A DNA stretch of 64,000 nucleotides. Source: Psychrilyobacter piezotolerans (lineage in GTDB: Bacteria; Fusobacteriota; Fusobacteriia; Fusobacteriales; Fusobacteriaceae). The notes below the pieces were generated by a model. That model made no database searches. It was given only the letters and a program-made list of their open reading frames with translations, and was not told the origin of the DNA. Position 1 is the stretch's first letter; the number at the start of each line of letters is the position of its first letter. The DNA is taken from assembly GCF_003391055.1 (NCBI RefSeq), contig NZ_QUAJ01000002.1, positions 124,001 to 188,000 on the forward strand. The letters are read 5' to 3'. Below are positions 8,347-16,626 of this stretch, piece by piece. The position numbers were made by a program, and so were the translations under genes.

Positions 8347-8405
8347 AAAAAAGACCTAAGGATTCCATCCTTAACTGGCTCTGTTTCTTTTTATCTGAAA
8401 AAGAA
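8347..8405. repeat. 59-bp dispersed repeat, copy A
   Basis: This stretch matches 52026-52084 at about 54 of 59 positions. It contains the shared core TTAACTGGCTCTGTTTC and a small hairpin TTCTTTTT-ATCTG-AAAAAGAA. Both copies are intergenic. No coding function is seen. Confidence 0.7.
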
Positions 8406-8423
8406 TTTTAACCTAAAAAATTA

Positions 8424-8452
8424 AAAAAAACACGGATATCCGTGTTTTTTTG
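8424..8452. terminator. Bidirectional palindromic terminator
   Basis: ACACGGATATCCGTGT is a perfect palindrome flanked by A8 and T8. It terminates the small downstream-strand gene 8467-8679 and could also act on plus-strand transcription. Confidence 0.75.
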
Positions 8453-8466
8453 TATAAATAGTATTT

Positions 8467-8679
8467 TTAGAAATTAAGCGGAGCTAATCTGTATGTCTCT
8501 CTAACTGCATTCCCTTCAATTACTAATTTTGAATTTGTCATCTCTATTACATTTCCTGCTATTACTTTTTCATTACCTTTAAAACTTTTTACAATAAAGG
8601 CTCCGTTTTCTTTTTTAAAAGAAACCATATTTTCCATAATTACCTTTGTCTCATTTAAATTTTTAAATAATAATTTCAT
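8467..8679 (-). CDS. Small hypothetical protein, 70 residues
   Basis: A short protein with no family I recognise. It is mostly beta-strand-like with alternating hydrophobic and charged residues (VIAGNVIEMTNSKLVIEG) and has no signal peptide or membrane segment. The ATG at 8679 is preferred over the ATG at 8685 because the AGGAGG ribosome binding site touches the upstream ATG but is 7 bp from 8679. It is supported as a real gene by its promoter (8733-8761), ribosome binding site and terminator. Confidence 0.6.
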   Translation of the reverse strand: MKLLFKNLNETKVIMENMVSFKKENGAFIVKSFKGNEKVIAGNVIEMTNSKLVIEGNAVRETYRLAPLNF

Positions 8680-8732
8680 TCTCATCCCTCCTAATATATT
8701 TCAAATAAATGTTGTTTTTATTTTATATACAT

Positions 8733-8761
8733 ATTATATATCGTTTGTTTGTTAAAGTCAA
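8733..8761 (-). promoter_or_regulatory. Promoter of the 70-residue hypothetical gene
   Basis: Minus strand TTGACT (8756-8761), 17-bp spacer, TATAAT (8733-8738), about 55 bp upstream of the start codon. Confidence 0.75.
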
Positions 8762-9006
8762 CAAAATATTTATTTTATTTATGAATGAATACAGACAACA
8801 TATTTAATATATATGTCCCAACTATTAAAATGTATCGAAATAAAGCGTTTTGTGTTTTTAAAAGATGTTACAAGCGAAAACAAATGATTTTCATATATGT
8901 ATTTAATTAAAACAATATATTAAAATTATGACACTTCTATTTTCCACTAAACTTCTTCTTATCCAATTTATTTTAGTCATCTTAATAAAACGCAACGTGA
9001 CGATAA
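8762..9006. other. AT-rich intergenic stretch
   Basis: No gene, RNA or clear repeat is recognisable between the promoter at 8733-8761 and the terminator at 9007-9042. A short ACGCAACGTGACG stretch near 8991 resembles the ACGTTGC motif noted elsewhere. Confidence 0.4.
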
Positions 9007-9042
9007 TAAAAAAAGGTGAAAGGATAGATTTCCTTTCACCTT
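9007..9042 (-). terminator. Terminator of the AmmeMemoRadiSam operon
   Basis: A 12-bp perfect stem (9013-9024 with 9031-9042) is followed on the minus strand by a T run. Confidence 0.85.
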
Positions 9043-9055
9043 GAAAACGACATTT

Positions 9056-9868
9056 TTACTTATAAACTAAAAATGTTATATAATCTACAACCTCTTCCAT
9101 AGGATAATTCTCCCCTGAATGCCCCCTCCTCAAAATTTCTATCTTTGGATCATCTGCCACCAATTTACTATATTCTAAAAGGGTCATAATAGGCCCATAC
9201 CCGCATATACTCAGATTATATTCATCTACTGTATTTTCTACTCCCTGACTGTCAAGTTCCATTATCCTGTCTATTGCCAACTGATCTAACCTATACCCAA
9301 CTTCTTTTTTTTCATAGTGGGAAAAGTCAGAAGATGCTATTACCAGAATTTTTTTCCTTTGTTTTTTAGCGGCTTCATCTATTTTTTCAGCCAGATATTT
9401 TGCATTTTTATAAGTTTGAATCTTCATGGTAATTGGGACTATTTTAAATTCACTTTTTATAAAATATTTTAAAAAAGGCAGCATGACCTCTCCTGAATGC
9501 TCAAATTTATGTGCATCTCCCGAATAGGGCAGATCCAATTCTTTTTCAAAATCAAGGTCTATCTCCAGGTCTCCCATAGGGGAACCCCACACTTCATTTG
9601 TATCTAAGTTTATGTCTTCCCCGTATCCCGTATGACTTGGATTCACTATAATCACAGTTTCTATATCTTTTTCCTTTAATGTATTAAAAAAATGAACTGC
9701 AGAAGGTCCCGAAAATTCATAACCTGCATGGGGAACTATCCCTCCCAGGATCTCACCATCCTTTTTTTTAGGAGATTCTATTTTTAAAAAATTTTCAATC
9801 ATTTTTTCAATATCTTTTTTTTTCTCAGGATAAAATTTCCCTCTTACAAACTCCTCCCTTTTTTTCAT
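9056..9868 (-). CDS. amrB: AmmeMemoRadiSam system protein B (MEMO1 family)
   Basis: A 270-residue MEMO1-family protein, structurally related to extradiol dioxygenases. The residues equivalent to the human MEMO1 metal ligands are visible: His in VPHAGYEFSG near residue 43, His in NPSHTGYG near residue 75, and Cys in SICGYGP near residue 230. The SSDFSHYE segment is also conserved. The start at 9868 is set by TAGGAGG immediately upstream; the upstream ATG at 9904 lies before that site. The start region overlaps the end of the radical SAM gene, so the two are translationally coupled. The bacterial substrate is not known to me. Confidence 0.85.
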   Translation of the reverse strand: MKKREEFVRGKFYPEKKKDIEKMIENFLKIESPKKKDGEILGGIVPHAGYEFSGPSAVHFFNTLKEKDIETVIIVNPSHTGYGEDINLDTNEVWGSPMGDLEIDLDFEKELDLPYSGDAHKFEHSGEVMLPFLKYFIKSEFKIVPITMKIQTYKNAKYLAEKIDEAAKKQRKKILVIASSDFSHYEKKEVGYRLDQLAIDRIMELDSQGVENTVDEYNLSICGYGPIMTLLEYSKLVADDPKIEILRRGHSGENYPMEEVVDYITFLVYK

Positions 9869-9876
9869 AGCGCCTC

Positions 9877-10851
9877 CTATATCTCCACTACCTTTTCTCC
9901 GCATTTATTACATTTACCATTTTCACTTAATCCTACCATCTCTATATTCCATCCATCCCTCTGAATAAGCAGATTTCCACAACCGCAGACTGTATCCATG
10001 TCTACCCCTGCATTTCCTACATATACATAGTTCAAATATTTTTTAGCCAGCTTATGAAATTCTAAAAGGAGTTTTTTTTCTGTTGCCGGAGTTTTCAGCT
10101 TATAACTGGGGTAATACCCGTTTATATGCAAAACAATATTTGATCCCAATTCATCCTTTATCCACTTAACCATTTTTATAAATGTCTCCCTATCATCATT
10201 TAATTCCGGCACCAATAAAAACTCGATCTCCAGATGTTTTTTTCTCCCTGCTATCAGTTTCAAGGTATTTTTAACCCCTTCTAAAGTTCCGCCCAGCTTA
10301 GAATAAACTTCTTCTGTAAATCCCTTTAAGTCTATGCTGAATGCATCTATGTAGGAAGTTAATTCCAGAAGCGGCTCCCTTTCTATAAGTCCGTTGCTTA
10401 CCATCATGGTTTTCTTAGAACAGCATTTAGCTAATTTTGCCACATCCATCATAAATTCATACCAAACAGTAGGTTCATTGTAGGTAAAGGCCACTCCAAA
10501 CCCTTTAAAGCCTTTCAATACCTCCTCATAGGTATATTCTTTAGTGGGTATCCCTTTAAATTCCTTGGCTATTTCATAGTTTTGGCAGTAAGCACAATTC
10601 ATATTACACCCTATACTTCCAATGGATAAAACCTCTTTCCCTGGGTAAAAATGGTAAAATGGTTTTTTTTCAATGGGGTCTATATTGAGAGCCGAAACTA
10701 CTCCATAATTTTGGGTTATCAATTTTCCCCATATGTTTTTCCTTACCCCGCATCTGCCCACACGACCCTCCTCTATGATACACCTGTGGGGACATAACTC
10801 ACATCCTACTCTTTCACCCTCTAATCTCTTATAAAACATAGCTTCTTTCAT
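9877..10851 (-). CDS. amrS: AmmeMemoRadiSam system radical SAM enzyme
   Basis: A 324-residue radical SAM protein of the PflA-like AmmeMemoRadiSam family. The [4Fe-4S] motif CxxxCxxC is seen as CNMNCAYC near residue 82. An N-terminal cysteine cluster (CELCPHRC, then GRCGV) and a C-terminal one (CGCGN, then CNKCG) suggest additional metal sites. ATG 10851 lies 4 bp after the stop of the AMMECR1 gene, with only a weak AGGTG ribosome binding site, implying coupling. Members of this trio nearly always occur together. The reaction is not established as far as I know; the enzyme may modify a protein or small-molecule partner handled by A and B. Confidence 0.85.
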   Translation of the reverse strand: MKEAMFYKRLEGERVGCELCPHRCIIEEGRVGRCGVRKNIWGKLITQNYGVVSALNIDPIEKKPFYHFYPGKEVLSIGSIGCNMNCAYCQNYEIAKEFKGIPTKEYTYEEVLKGFKGFGVAFTYNEPTVWYEFMMDVAKLAKCCSKKTMMVSNGLIEREPLLELTSYIDAFSIDLKGFTEEVYSKLGGTLEGVKNTLKLIAGRKKHLEIEFLLVPELNDDRETFIKMVKWIKDELGSNIVLHINGYYPSYKLKTPATEKKLLLEFHKLAKKYLNYVYVGNAGVDMDTVCGCGNLLIQRDGWNIEMVGLSENGKCNKCGEKVVEI

Positions 10852-10855
10852 CTTT

Positions 10856-11380
10856 TCACCTATACCTTTTTACAGTAAATTTTTTAATAACCAATCCAGG
10901 TTGACGGGTTATCCCGGCTTTATTCATGGCTATCTCTATCTGCTGCTCCACACTATCTACCCCTTCTAAATCCGGTAAAAGTACCCCTTGGGATCTTCCA
11001 TCACTGATTAAGATACCATATTTTTTAGGATCTAATTCTTTTATATCCTCTATCTCCTCCATAGGGGAAAGGACATCTACAGAAATTTCCAACCATTCTA
11101 ATTCCTCTTTTTTTAAGGGTTCAAATCTAGGATCATTGAAGGCAGCCGAGATGGCATTTGCCCTTATCTCCTCCAATAAATTTTCCCTGTATGGTACCAT
11201 GGTTCCTATACATCCCCTTAGGGAATTCTCCTTGTACAGGGTGACAAAACAAGGTTTTTTTTCCATCAGATCTTCCATTTCCTGATATTTATCTTCCTCT
11301 TCACTTTGTCCGCCTAAACCTAATTTGTTTAAAATACTCTCTAAAGCTACTTTTACATAGATACTCCTTGGTTTATACAC
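10856..11380 (-). CDS. amrA: AmmeMemoRadiSam system protein A (AMMECR1 domain)
   Basis: A 174-residue AMMECR1-domain protein with the diagnostic LRGCIGTM motif near residue 55 and the FNDPRFEPLKKEEL segment. The start is GTG at 11380, with AGGAGG 7 bp upstream. It is the first gene of a compact three-gene operon (A, radical SAM, B). Human AMMECR1 and MEMO1 are homologues of A and B, so the operon links the bacterial forms of both to a radical SAM enzyme. Confidence 0.85.
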   Translation of the reverse strand: MYKPRSIYVKVALESILNKLGLGGQSEEEDKYQEMEDLMEKKPCFVTLYKENSLRGCIGTMVPYRENLLEEIRANAISAAFNDPRFEPLKKEELEWLEISVDVLSPMEEIEDIKELDPKKYGILISDGRSQGVLLPDLEGVDSVEQQIEIAMNKAGITRQPGLVIKKFTVKRYR

Positions 11381-11800
11381 ACAACCACCTCCTAAAAAAT
11401 ATTTATTCCTTATTCTTTATTTCATAAATTTAATAAACTTCCTCTTTTATTAAATTTATATATTTATCATGGGAAAATAAAATTTAATTTTTCAACTAAT
11501 TATATAACTTTATTATGGTAACTATTCATTTTAAATATATTATTTTTTTTTAATAGTACAGATATTGCAGTCATATCTTCATTTTTCCTTAATAAAGTTA
11601 GCTTAAAAAACTAAGTTTATCAACTGGATAAGTAAATAAAAAAATACCGTCATAAAAAGACTTTTCTTTTTATTTCCTCTAATAAGGATATAAATATTTT
11701 TTTCACTTGACTTTGTGTTCTTTATATAGTAAAAATGTATTAGAACGAATCTATGAATGAGTTTTCATTTTTTTAGATAGGTAACATAAATCAAATATAT
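11381..11800. other. Divergent intergenic region upstream of the lysine riboswitch
   Basis: Very AT-rich. TTGACT at 11707-11712 and TATAGT at 11725-11730 are only 12 bp apart. An alternative pairing of TTTCAC (11701-11706) with TATAGT gives an 18-bp spacer. The lysine-operon promoter is therefore probably here but not resolved. No gene is seen. Confidence 0.45.
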
Positions 11801-11971
11801 AATAGAGGAGCATTTATTGTGGTAACTTTTAACATTCAAAGGATCGGAAGATCTTGCGAAGTTAAAAGTGAAGGACTTAATTGCCGAAAGGTTGGATCTA
11901 TATAGAGCTAACCTTGGTCAATATGGGAAAATCCATCTTGACTGTCACAACTTTAGTTGTGGAGAGCTATT
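11801..11971 (+). ncRNA. Lysine riboswitch (L box)
   Basis: The leader of the lysine fermentation operon matches the lysine aptamer as known from Bacillus lysC. P1 pairs AATAG (11801-11805) with CTATT (11967-11971). A GAGGAGCA-type 5' junction follows P1, GCCGAAAGG is at 11883-11891, and the 3' signature CTGTCA, a hairpin CACAAC/GTTGTG and GGAGAGCTAT is at 11942-11970. The expression platform between 11972 and 12056 is not clear: a short TGATTT/AAATCA hairpin and a T run at 12018-12024 are visible, so it may act at transcription. Since the downstream genes degrade lysine, lysine should switch the operon on; that direction is inferred from biology. Confidence 0.8.
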
Positions 11972-12056
11972 TCTTTTTAGTTCTTGGTGATTTTCTGTCT
12001 TAAATCATGGATAGGTGTTTTTTTGATGCAAAAAAATAAAAAAGGGGGAATGAGTT

Positions 12057-12440
12057 GTGAAAGAAGTAATGATTAGATTGAGGATGAGTACCCACGATGC
12101 TCATTATGGCGGTAATTTAGTGGATGGAGCCAGAATGTTAGGTTTATTTGGAGATGTAGCTACTGAACTGCTTATCAGACAAGATGGGGACGAGGGATTA
12201 TTTAAAGCTTATGACAACGTTGAGTTTATGGCTCCGGTATATGCAGGTGATTTTATCGAAGCTGTAGGTCATATAGAAAAAGTTGGTAATACATCCAGAA
12301 GGATGGTTTTTGAAGCTAGAAAAGTAATCGTTCCCAGACCTGATATCAGTGATTCTGCGTGTGAAGTCTTAGAGAAAGCAGTTGTTGTCTGCAGAGCCAC
12401 TGGAACTTGTGTTACACCTAAAGATAAACAAAGAAATTAG
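12057..12440 (+). CDS. kal: 3-Aminobutyryl-CoA ammonia lyase
   Basis: Eliminates ammonia from L-3-aminobutyryl-CoA to give crotonyl-CoA, the step that connects lysine fermentation to butyrate formation. The 127-residue hotdog-fold sequence ([26 protein letters not shown], then [17 protein letters not shown]) matches the Kal family in length and content. The start is GTG at 12057, 8 bp after a GGGGG-rich ribosome binding site. It is the first gene after the lysine riboswitch, and kce follows after 10 bp. Confidence 0.9.
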   Translation: MKEVMIRLRMSTHDAHYGGNLVDGARMLGLFGDVATELLIRQDGDEGLFKAYDNVEFMAPVYAGDFIEAVGHIEKVGNTSRRMVFEARKVIVPRPDISDSACEVLEKAVVVCRATGTCVTPKDKQRN

Positions 12441-12450
12441 GGGGCAAAAG

Positions 12451-13266
12451 ATGGAAAAATTAATCATAACAGCTGCCATATGTGGAGCTGAGGTAACTAA
12501 GGAACACAATCCTAACGTTCCTTATACTGTAGAAGAAATAGTAGAGCAAGCATATGGGGCATATATAGAGGGAGCCAGTATCATACATCTTCATGTAAGG
12601 GAGGATGACGGTACTCCTACCCAGTCAAAGGAACGATTTAAAATATGTATGGACGCCATAAAAGAAAAATGTCCGGACGTTATCGTCCAGCCATCTACCG
12701 GGGGTGCTGTAGGGATGACCAATGAAGAAAGACTGCAGCCTACAGAATTACATCCTGAGATGGCAACACTGGATTGCGGGACTTTAAATTTCGGCGGGGA
12801 CGAAGTCTTTACCAACACAGAAAATACCATCAAAGAATTTGGTGAAAAAATGATAGAAAGAGGTGTCAAACCTGAACTGGAGTGTTTTGATAAATCGATG
12901 ATTGAGATGGCTGTCAGACTAAATAAAAAAGGGTTTATTAAGTCGCCTATGCACTTTAGTTTTGTAATGGGAGTTAACGGTGGTATCGGAGGAGATCTGA
13001 GAGACTTCTTATTTTTAAGAGACAGTTTGCCTTGTGGTTCTACTTATTCAGTTGCCGGTCTTGGAAGATTTGAGTTTTCGTTGGCAGCAGCAGCTATCAT
13101 AAGCGGTGGTCATGTGAGGGTTGGTTTTGAAGATAATATCTATTTAGAAAAAGGTGTCTTAGCTGAATCTAACGGTGTCTTGGTAGCTAAGGTAGTAAGG
13201 ATTGCCAAGGAACTGGGCAGGCAAATAGCTACACCAGCAGAAGCAAGAGCCATATTAGGATTATAA
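12451..13266 (+). CDS. kce: 3-Keto-5-aminohexanoate cleavage enzyme
   Basis: Zn-dependent beta-keto acid cleavage enzyme (BKACE, DUF849). It condenses 3-keto-5-aminohexanoate with acetyl-CoA and releases acetoacetate plus 3-aminobutyryl-CoA. The zinc ligands described for Kce (His46, His48) are seen at exactly these positions in IIHLHVR, and Glu227 in VGFED is the likely third ligand. ATG 12451 follows a GGGGG ribosome binding site; an upstream in-frame ATG at 12382 lies inside kal and is rejected. The length of 271 residues is typical. Confidence 0.93.
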   Translation: MEKLIITAAICGAEVTKEHNPNVPYTVEEIVEQAYGAYIEGASIIHLHVREDDGTPTQSKERFKICMDAIKEKCPDVIVQPSTGGAVGMTNEERLQPTELHPEMATLDCGTLNFGGDEVFTNTENTIKEFGEKMIERGVKPELECFDKSMIEMAVRLNKKGFIKSPMHFSFVMGVNGGIGGDLRDFLFLRDSLPCGSTYSVAGLGRFEFSLAAAAIISGGHVRVGFEDNIYLEKGVLAESNGVLVAKVVRIAKELGRQIATPAEARAILGL

Positions 13267-13278
13267 GGGGGAGAGAAA

Positions 13279-14313
13279 ATGATAAAAGGATGTCCATTTG
13301 GAACACACAGAGTAATAGAACCTATGGGAACTATGCCACAGGCTGCATTAAAAATTGACAATACAATGAAGATTAAAAACAACGAGTTATTATTAGATGT
13401 AATGACATTAAATATTGATTCAGCATCATTCACACAAATAAAGGAAGCATGCAACAAGGATATAGATAAGATGACCACTATGATCAATGAGATTGTAGGA
13501 GAGAGAGGAAAGATGCAAAATCCGGTAACCGGGTCTGGAGGAATGCTGATAGGTGTTGTTAAAGAGATAGGTCCTGATTTTCCTGATAAATCTTTAAAAG
13601 TAGGAGATAAATTAGCTACCTTAGTTTCATTGTCCCTTACACCATTAAAAATCAATAAGATTAAAAATGTAAATGTATCCAACGACCAAGTTGATATAGA
13701 CGGACAGGCTATCCTTTTTGAAACTGGTATATATTCTGTATTACCTGCAGATATTCCTGAAAAATTAGCTTTAGCTGCACTGGATGTAGCCGGTGCTCCT
13801 GCACAGGTAGAAAGATTAGTTAAAGAAGGTGACACTGTTTGTATTATTGGCGGAGGTGGAAAATCTGGTGTTTTATGTGCTTATCAAGCCATGGTAAATG
13901 CCGGGGCTTCTGGTAAAGTTATCGTTATTGAATACAGTGAAGAAAATGCAAAAAGAATATTGGATATGAATTTAGCTCACCATGTAATTATTGCAGACGC
14001 AACTAAGCCTGTTGAAGTTTATGAAAAAGTAAAAGAGATCACAGGGGAAGATGTGTGCGATGTAGTTATCAACAATGTAAATGTAGCCAATACAGAGATG
14101 TCATCTATCCTCATTACAAAGGACGACGGGGTAGTTTATTTCTTCTCCATGGCAACATCATTTACAAAAGCAGCTTTAGGAGCTGAAGGTGTAGGAAAAG
14201 ACGTACAAATGATCGTGGGAAATGGATATGCTAAGGGGCATGCTGACCTTACATTAGGTATCATACGTGAATCTAAAACTATCAGAAACTTATTTGAAAA
14301 ATTATATGTATAG
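13279..14313 (+). CDS. kdd: L-erythro-3,5-diaminohexanoate dehydrogenase
   Basis: Oxidises 3,5-diaminohexanoate to 3-keto-5-aminohexanoate, releasing ammonia and reducing NAD(P)+. The 344-residue chain has an MDR-like arrangement with a nucleotide-binding glycine motif IIGGGGKSGVLCAYQ near residue 195. The N-terminus (GCPFGTHRVIEPMGTMPQAA) is typical of Kdd. It sits directly between kce and kamA, 12 bp after kce, in the usual clostridial/fusobacterial order. Confidence 0.92.
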   Translation: MIKGCPFGTHRVIEPMGTMPQAALKIDNTMKIKNNELLLDVMTLNIDSASFTQIKEACNKDIDKMTTMINEIVGERGKMQNPVTGSGGMLIGVVKEIGPDFPDKSLKVGDKLATLVSLSLTPLKINKIKNVNVSNDQVDIDGQAILFETGIYSVLPADIPEKLALAALDVAGAPAQVERLVKEGDTVCIIGGGGKSGVLCAYQAMVNAGASGKVIVIEYSEENAKRILDMNLAHHVIIADATKPVEVYEKVKEITGEDVCDVVINNVNVANTEMSSILITKDDGVVYFFSMATSFTKAALGAEGVGKDVQMIVGNGYAKGHADLTLGIIRESKTIRNLFEKLYV

Positions 14314-14339
14314 AAAATAAAAGGGGAGGCAACAAAATT

Positions 14340-15596
14340 ATGATGAATTTAAACTACGAGAGCAGAAGAAAAGAATTATTTCCAAATGTAAGTGACGAGC
14401 AATGGAATGACTGGCACTGGCAAGTAAGAAATAGAATCGAAACTTTAGAAGATTTAAAAAAATATTTTGACCTAACACCAGAAGAGGAGGAGGGAGTAAA
14501 AACAGCTAACTCTATCCTTAGAATGGGAATCACTCCGTATTATTTAACATTGATCGATCCATCAAATCCAAAGTGTCCGGTAAGACAACAGGCAATTCCT
14601 ACAGCTGCTGAAGTATGTAAGTCAGATGCTGATCTAGACGACCCTCTACATGAAGATGAGGATTCACCGGTACCAGGACTCACTCATAGATATCCAGACA
14701 GAGTATTATTGTTAGTTACAGATATGTGTTCTATGTATTGCAGACACTGCACCAGAAGAAGATTTGCAGGCCAGACAGATGCTGCCTTGGGAATGGAAAA
14801 GATAGATACTGCCATCGATTATATAGCTAAAACTCCTGTAATCAGAGATGTATTACTTTCTGGAGGAGATGCTCTGCTTATCTCAGATGAAAAATTAGAG
14901 CATATTTTCAAAAGATTGAGAGATATTCCCCATGTACAGATCGTAAGAATAGGATCTAGAACTCCTGTTGTATTACCTCAAAGAATTACTCCCGAGTTAG
15001 TAAATATGATGAAAAAATACCATCCAATCTGGTTAAATACTCACTTCAATCATTCAGATGAAATCACATCTGCTTCTAAAGCTGCATGTGAACTGATGGC
15101 TGATGCTGGAATTCCACTAGGAAATCAATCTGTTTTACTGAGAGGAATAAACGACTGTACTCATATCATGAAAGAGTTAGTACAGGATCTGGTAGCTATA
15201 AGAGTAAGACCTTACTATATATATCAATGTGACCTGTCAGTAGGGTTGGAGCATTTTAGAACTCCTGTATCTAAAGGAATTGAGATCATCGAAGGTCTTC
15301 GTGGACATACATCTGGATATGCAATCCCAACATTTGTTGTAGACGCTCCTGGTGGCGGAGGTAAGACTCCGGTTATGCCTCAATATATTATCTCTCAAAG
15401 TCCAAAAAGAGTTGTTCTTAGAAACTTTGAAGGAGTTATCACAACATATACAGAACCAAAACCATATGAAGATAAGTGTGACTGTAAACACTGCCAGGAA
15501 GAACGTAACCACATTGGAATAGCTAACCTTTTAGACGGTAAACAGCTAGCTATCGAACCTAAGGTCCTCGCTAGACATATTAGAAATGAACACTAA
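14340..15596 (+). CDS. kamA: Lysine 2,3-aminomutase
   Basis: Radical SAM, PLP-dependent enzyme that converts L-lysine to L-beta-lysine, the first step of lysine fermentation. The 418-residue chain has the [4Fe-4S] motif CSMYCRHC near residue 130 and the PLP-lysine motif GGGGKTP near residue 340. The two aspartates that bind the lysine side chain in the clostridial enzyme (Asp293, Asp330) are present here, in QCDLSVGLEH and VVDAPGGGG. This distinguishes it from the paralogue at 29801-31054. Its 3' end overlaps kamB by 11 bp. GGGGAGG precedes the tandem ATG start. Confidence 0.95.
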   Translation: MMNLNYESRRKELFPNVSDEQWNDWHWQVRNRIETLEDLKKYFDLTPEEEEGVKTANSILRMGITPYYLTLIDPSNPKCPVRQQAIPTAAEVCKSDADLDDPLHEDEDSPVPGLTHRYPDRVLLLVTDMCSMYCRHCTRRRFAGQTDAALGMEKIDTAIDYIAKTPVIRDVLLSGGDALLISDEKLEHIFKRLRDIPHVQIVRIGSRTPVVLPQRITPELVNMMKKYHPIWLNTHFNHSDEITSASKAACELMADAGIPLGNQSVLLRGINDCTHIMKELVQDLVAIRVRPYYIYQCDLSVGLEHFRTPVSKGIEIIEGLRGHTSGYAIPTFVVDAPGGGGKTPVMPQYIISQSPKRVVLRNFEGVITTYTEPKPYEDKCDCKHCQEERNHIGIANLLDGKQLAIEPKVLARHIRNEH

Positions 15597-16626
15597 AAAG
15601 ATAATCACTTCCCTTTTCCCCTATAGCAGCGTGTCTATTATTGGAATGGAAAAAAACTCGGGAAAAACTACCACTTTAAATTATATATTACAAAATTTAA
15701 AGGGAAGTAAGGTTATCGGCCTTACGTCTATTGGACGTGATGGTGAAGACTGTGACAGAGTGACCAACACACACAAACCTAGGATCTATGTAGAAAAGGG
15801 CAGTTTAGTTGCTACAGCTAAAAATTTACTCTGTAAATGTGATATAACCAAGGAAATCTTAGCTGCCACTGGAATCTCTACTCCTCTGGGGGAAATAATA
15901 ATTATGAGAGCTCTGAGCAACGGATTTGTAGATGTGGCTGGTCCCTCCTACAACTCTGCTCTCATAAGGGTTAGAGATCTTATGTTAGATTTTGGATGTG
16001 ACTTGGTCCTTATTGATGGTGCACTGAGCCGAAAAGGCAGTGCAGGAAATTTAGTTTCAGAAGCCGCTATATTGGCTACTGGAGCTAGTTTTTCCCCCGA
16101 CCTGACAAAGGTCGTGGAAGAAAGCAGTCACAATGTAAAGATGTTACAATTACCAAAATGCTCTGATAAAACAGCAGATTTAACCAGACAGATATTAAAA
16201 ATGGGAAGGATCGGGTTTATTGATACCCAATCAAATATTGAGGTCTTAGATCTCCCTACTTCCCTTAATTCCCACAGGGAGATAGTAGATGCAGTTAAGC
16301 CTAATCATAAATATTTAATTTTAGGCGGTGCTGTATCCAGGGGATTGATAGAATCTATCATACAAAATAGAGAGTTGTTTAAAAGTTTTACGATCATCAT
16401 AGAAGATGGAACAAAGATTTTTATAGATTCTAATATGTATCATAAATTATCTATGATACCAGTCAGATTAGAGGTGTTGGACAGTATTAACCTCCTATAT
16501 TTGACCTGCAACCCCACATCCCCTTATGGATATTCATTTGATAGTGAAAAATTTTGTGAATTATTAAAAACATCTATAGATATAGATGTTGTAGATGTTG
16601 TAGATGTTGTAGGAGGAGAATTATGA
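15586..16626 (+). CDS. kamB: Lysine 5,6-aminomutase reactivase subunit KamB
   Basis: A 346-residue P-loop protein with the Walker A-like GMEKNSGKTT near residue 20, found between kamA and kamD in lysine fermenters. It is thought, with KamC, to reactivate the B12-dependent lysine 5,6-aminomutase after cofactor damage. That role rests on family knowledge and context. It overlaps kamA by 11 bp and kamC by 4 bp (ATGA), indicating coupled translation. Its last codons contain three copies of the 9-bp repeat GATGTTGTA (16585-16611), encoding DVV repeats just before the kamC ribosome binding site. Confidence 0.78.
   Translation: MNTKKIITSLFPYSSVSIIGMEKNSGKTTTLNYILQNLKGSKVIGLTSIGRDGEDCDRVTNTHKPRIYVEKGSLVATAKNLLCKCDITKEILAATGISTPLGEIIIMRALSNGFVDVAGPSYNSALIRVRDLMLDFGCDLVLIDGALSRKGSAGNLVSEAAILATGASFSPDLTKVVEESSHNVKMLQLPKCSDKTADLTRQILKMGRIGFIDTQSNIEVLDLPTSLNSHREIVDAVKPNHKYLILGGAVSRGLIESIIQNRELFKSFTIIIEDGTKIFIDSNMYHKLSMIPVRLEVLDSINLLYLTCNPTSPYGYSFDSEKFCELLKTSIDIDVVDVVDVVGGEL
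16585..16611 (+). repeat. Three tandem copies of GATGTTGTA at the kamB 3' end
   Basis: The 9-bp unit GATGTTGTA occurs three times in register and encodes Asp-Val-Val each time, so copy-number changes keep the reading frame. The last copy abuts the GGAGGAG ribosome binding site of kamC. Confidence 0.9.

Noticed and set aside
13140-13835. Minus-strand frame of 231 codons across kce and kdd
   Set aside because: It is a shadow of two conserved lysine-fermentation genes and has no initiation signals.
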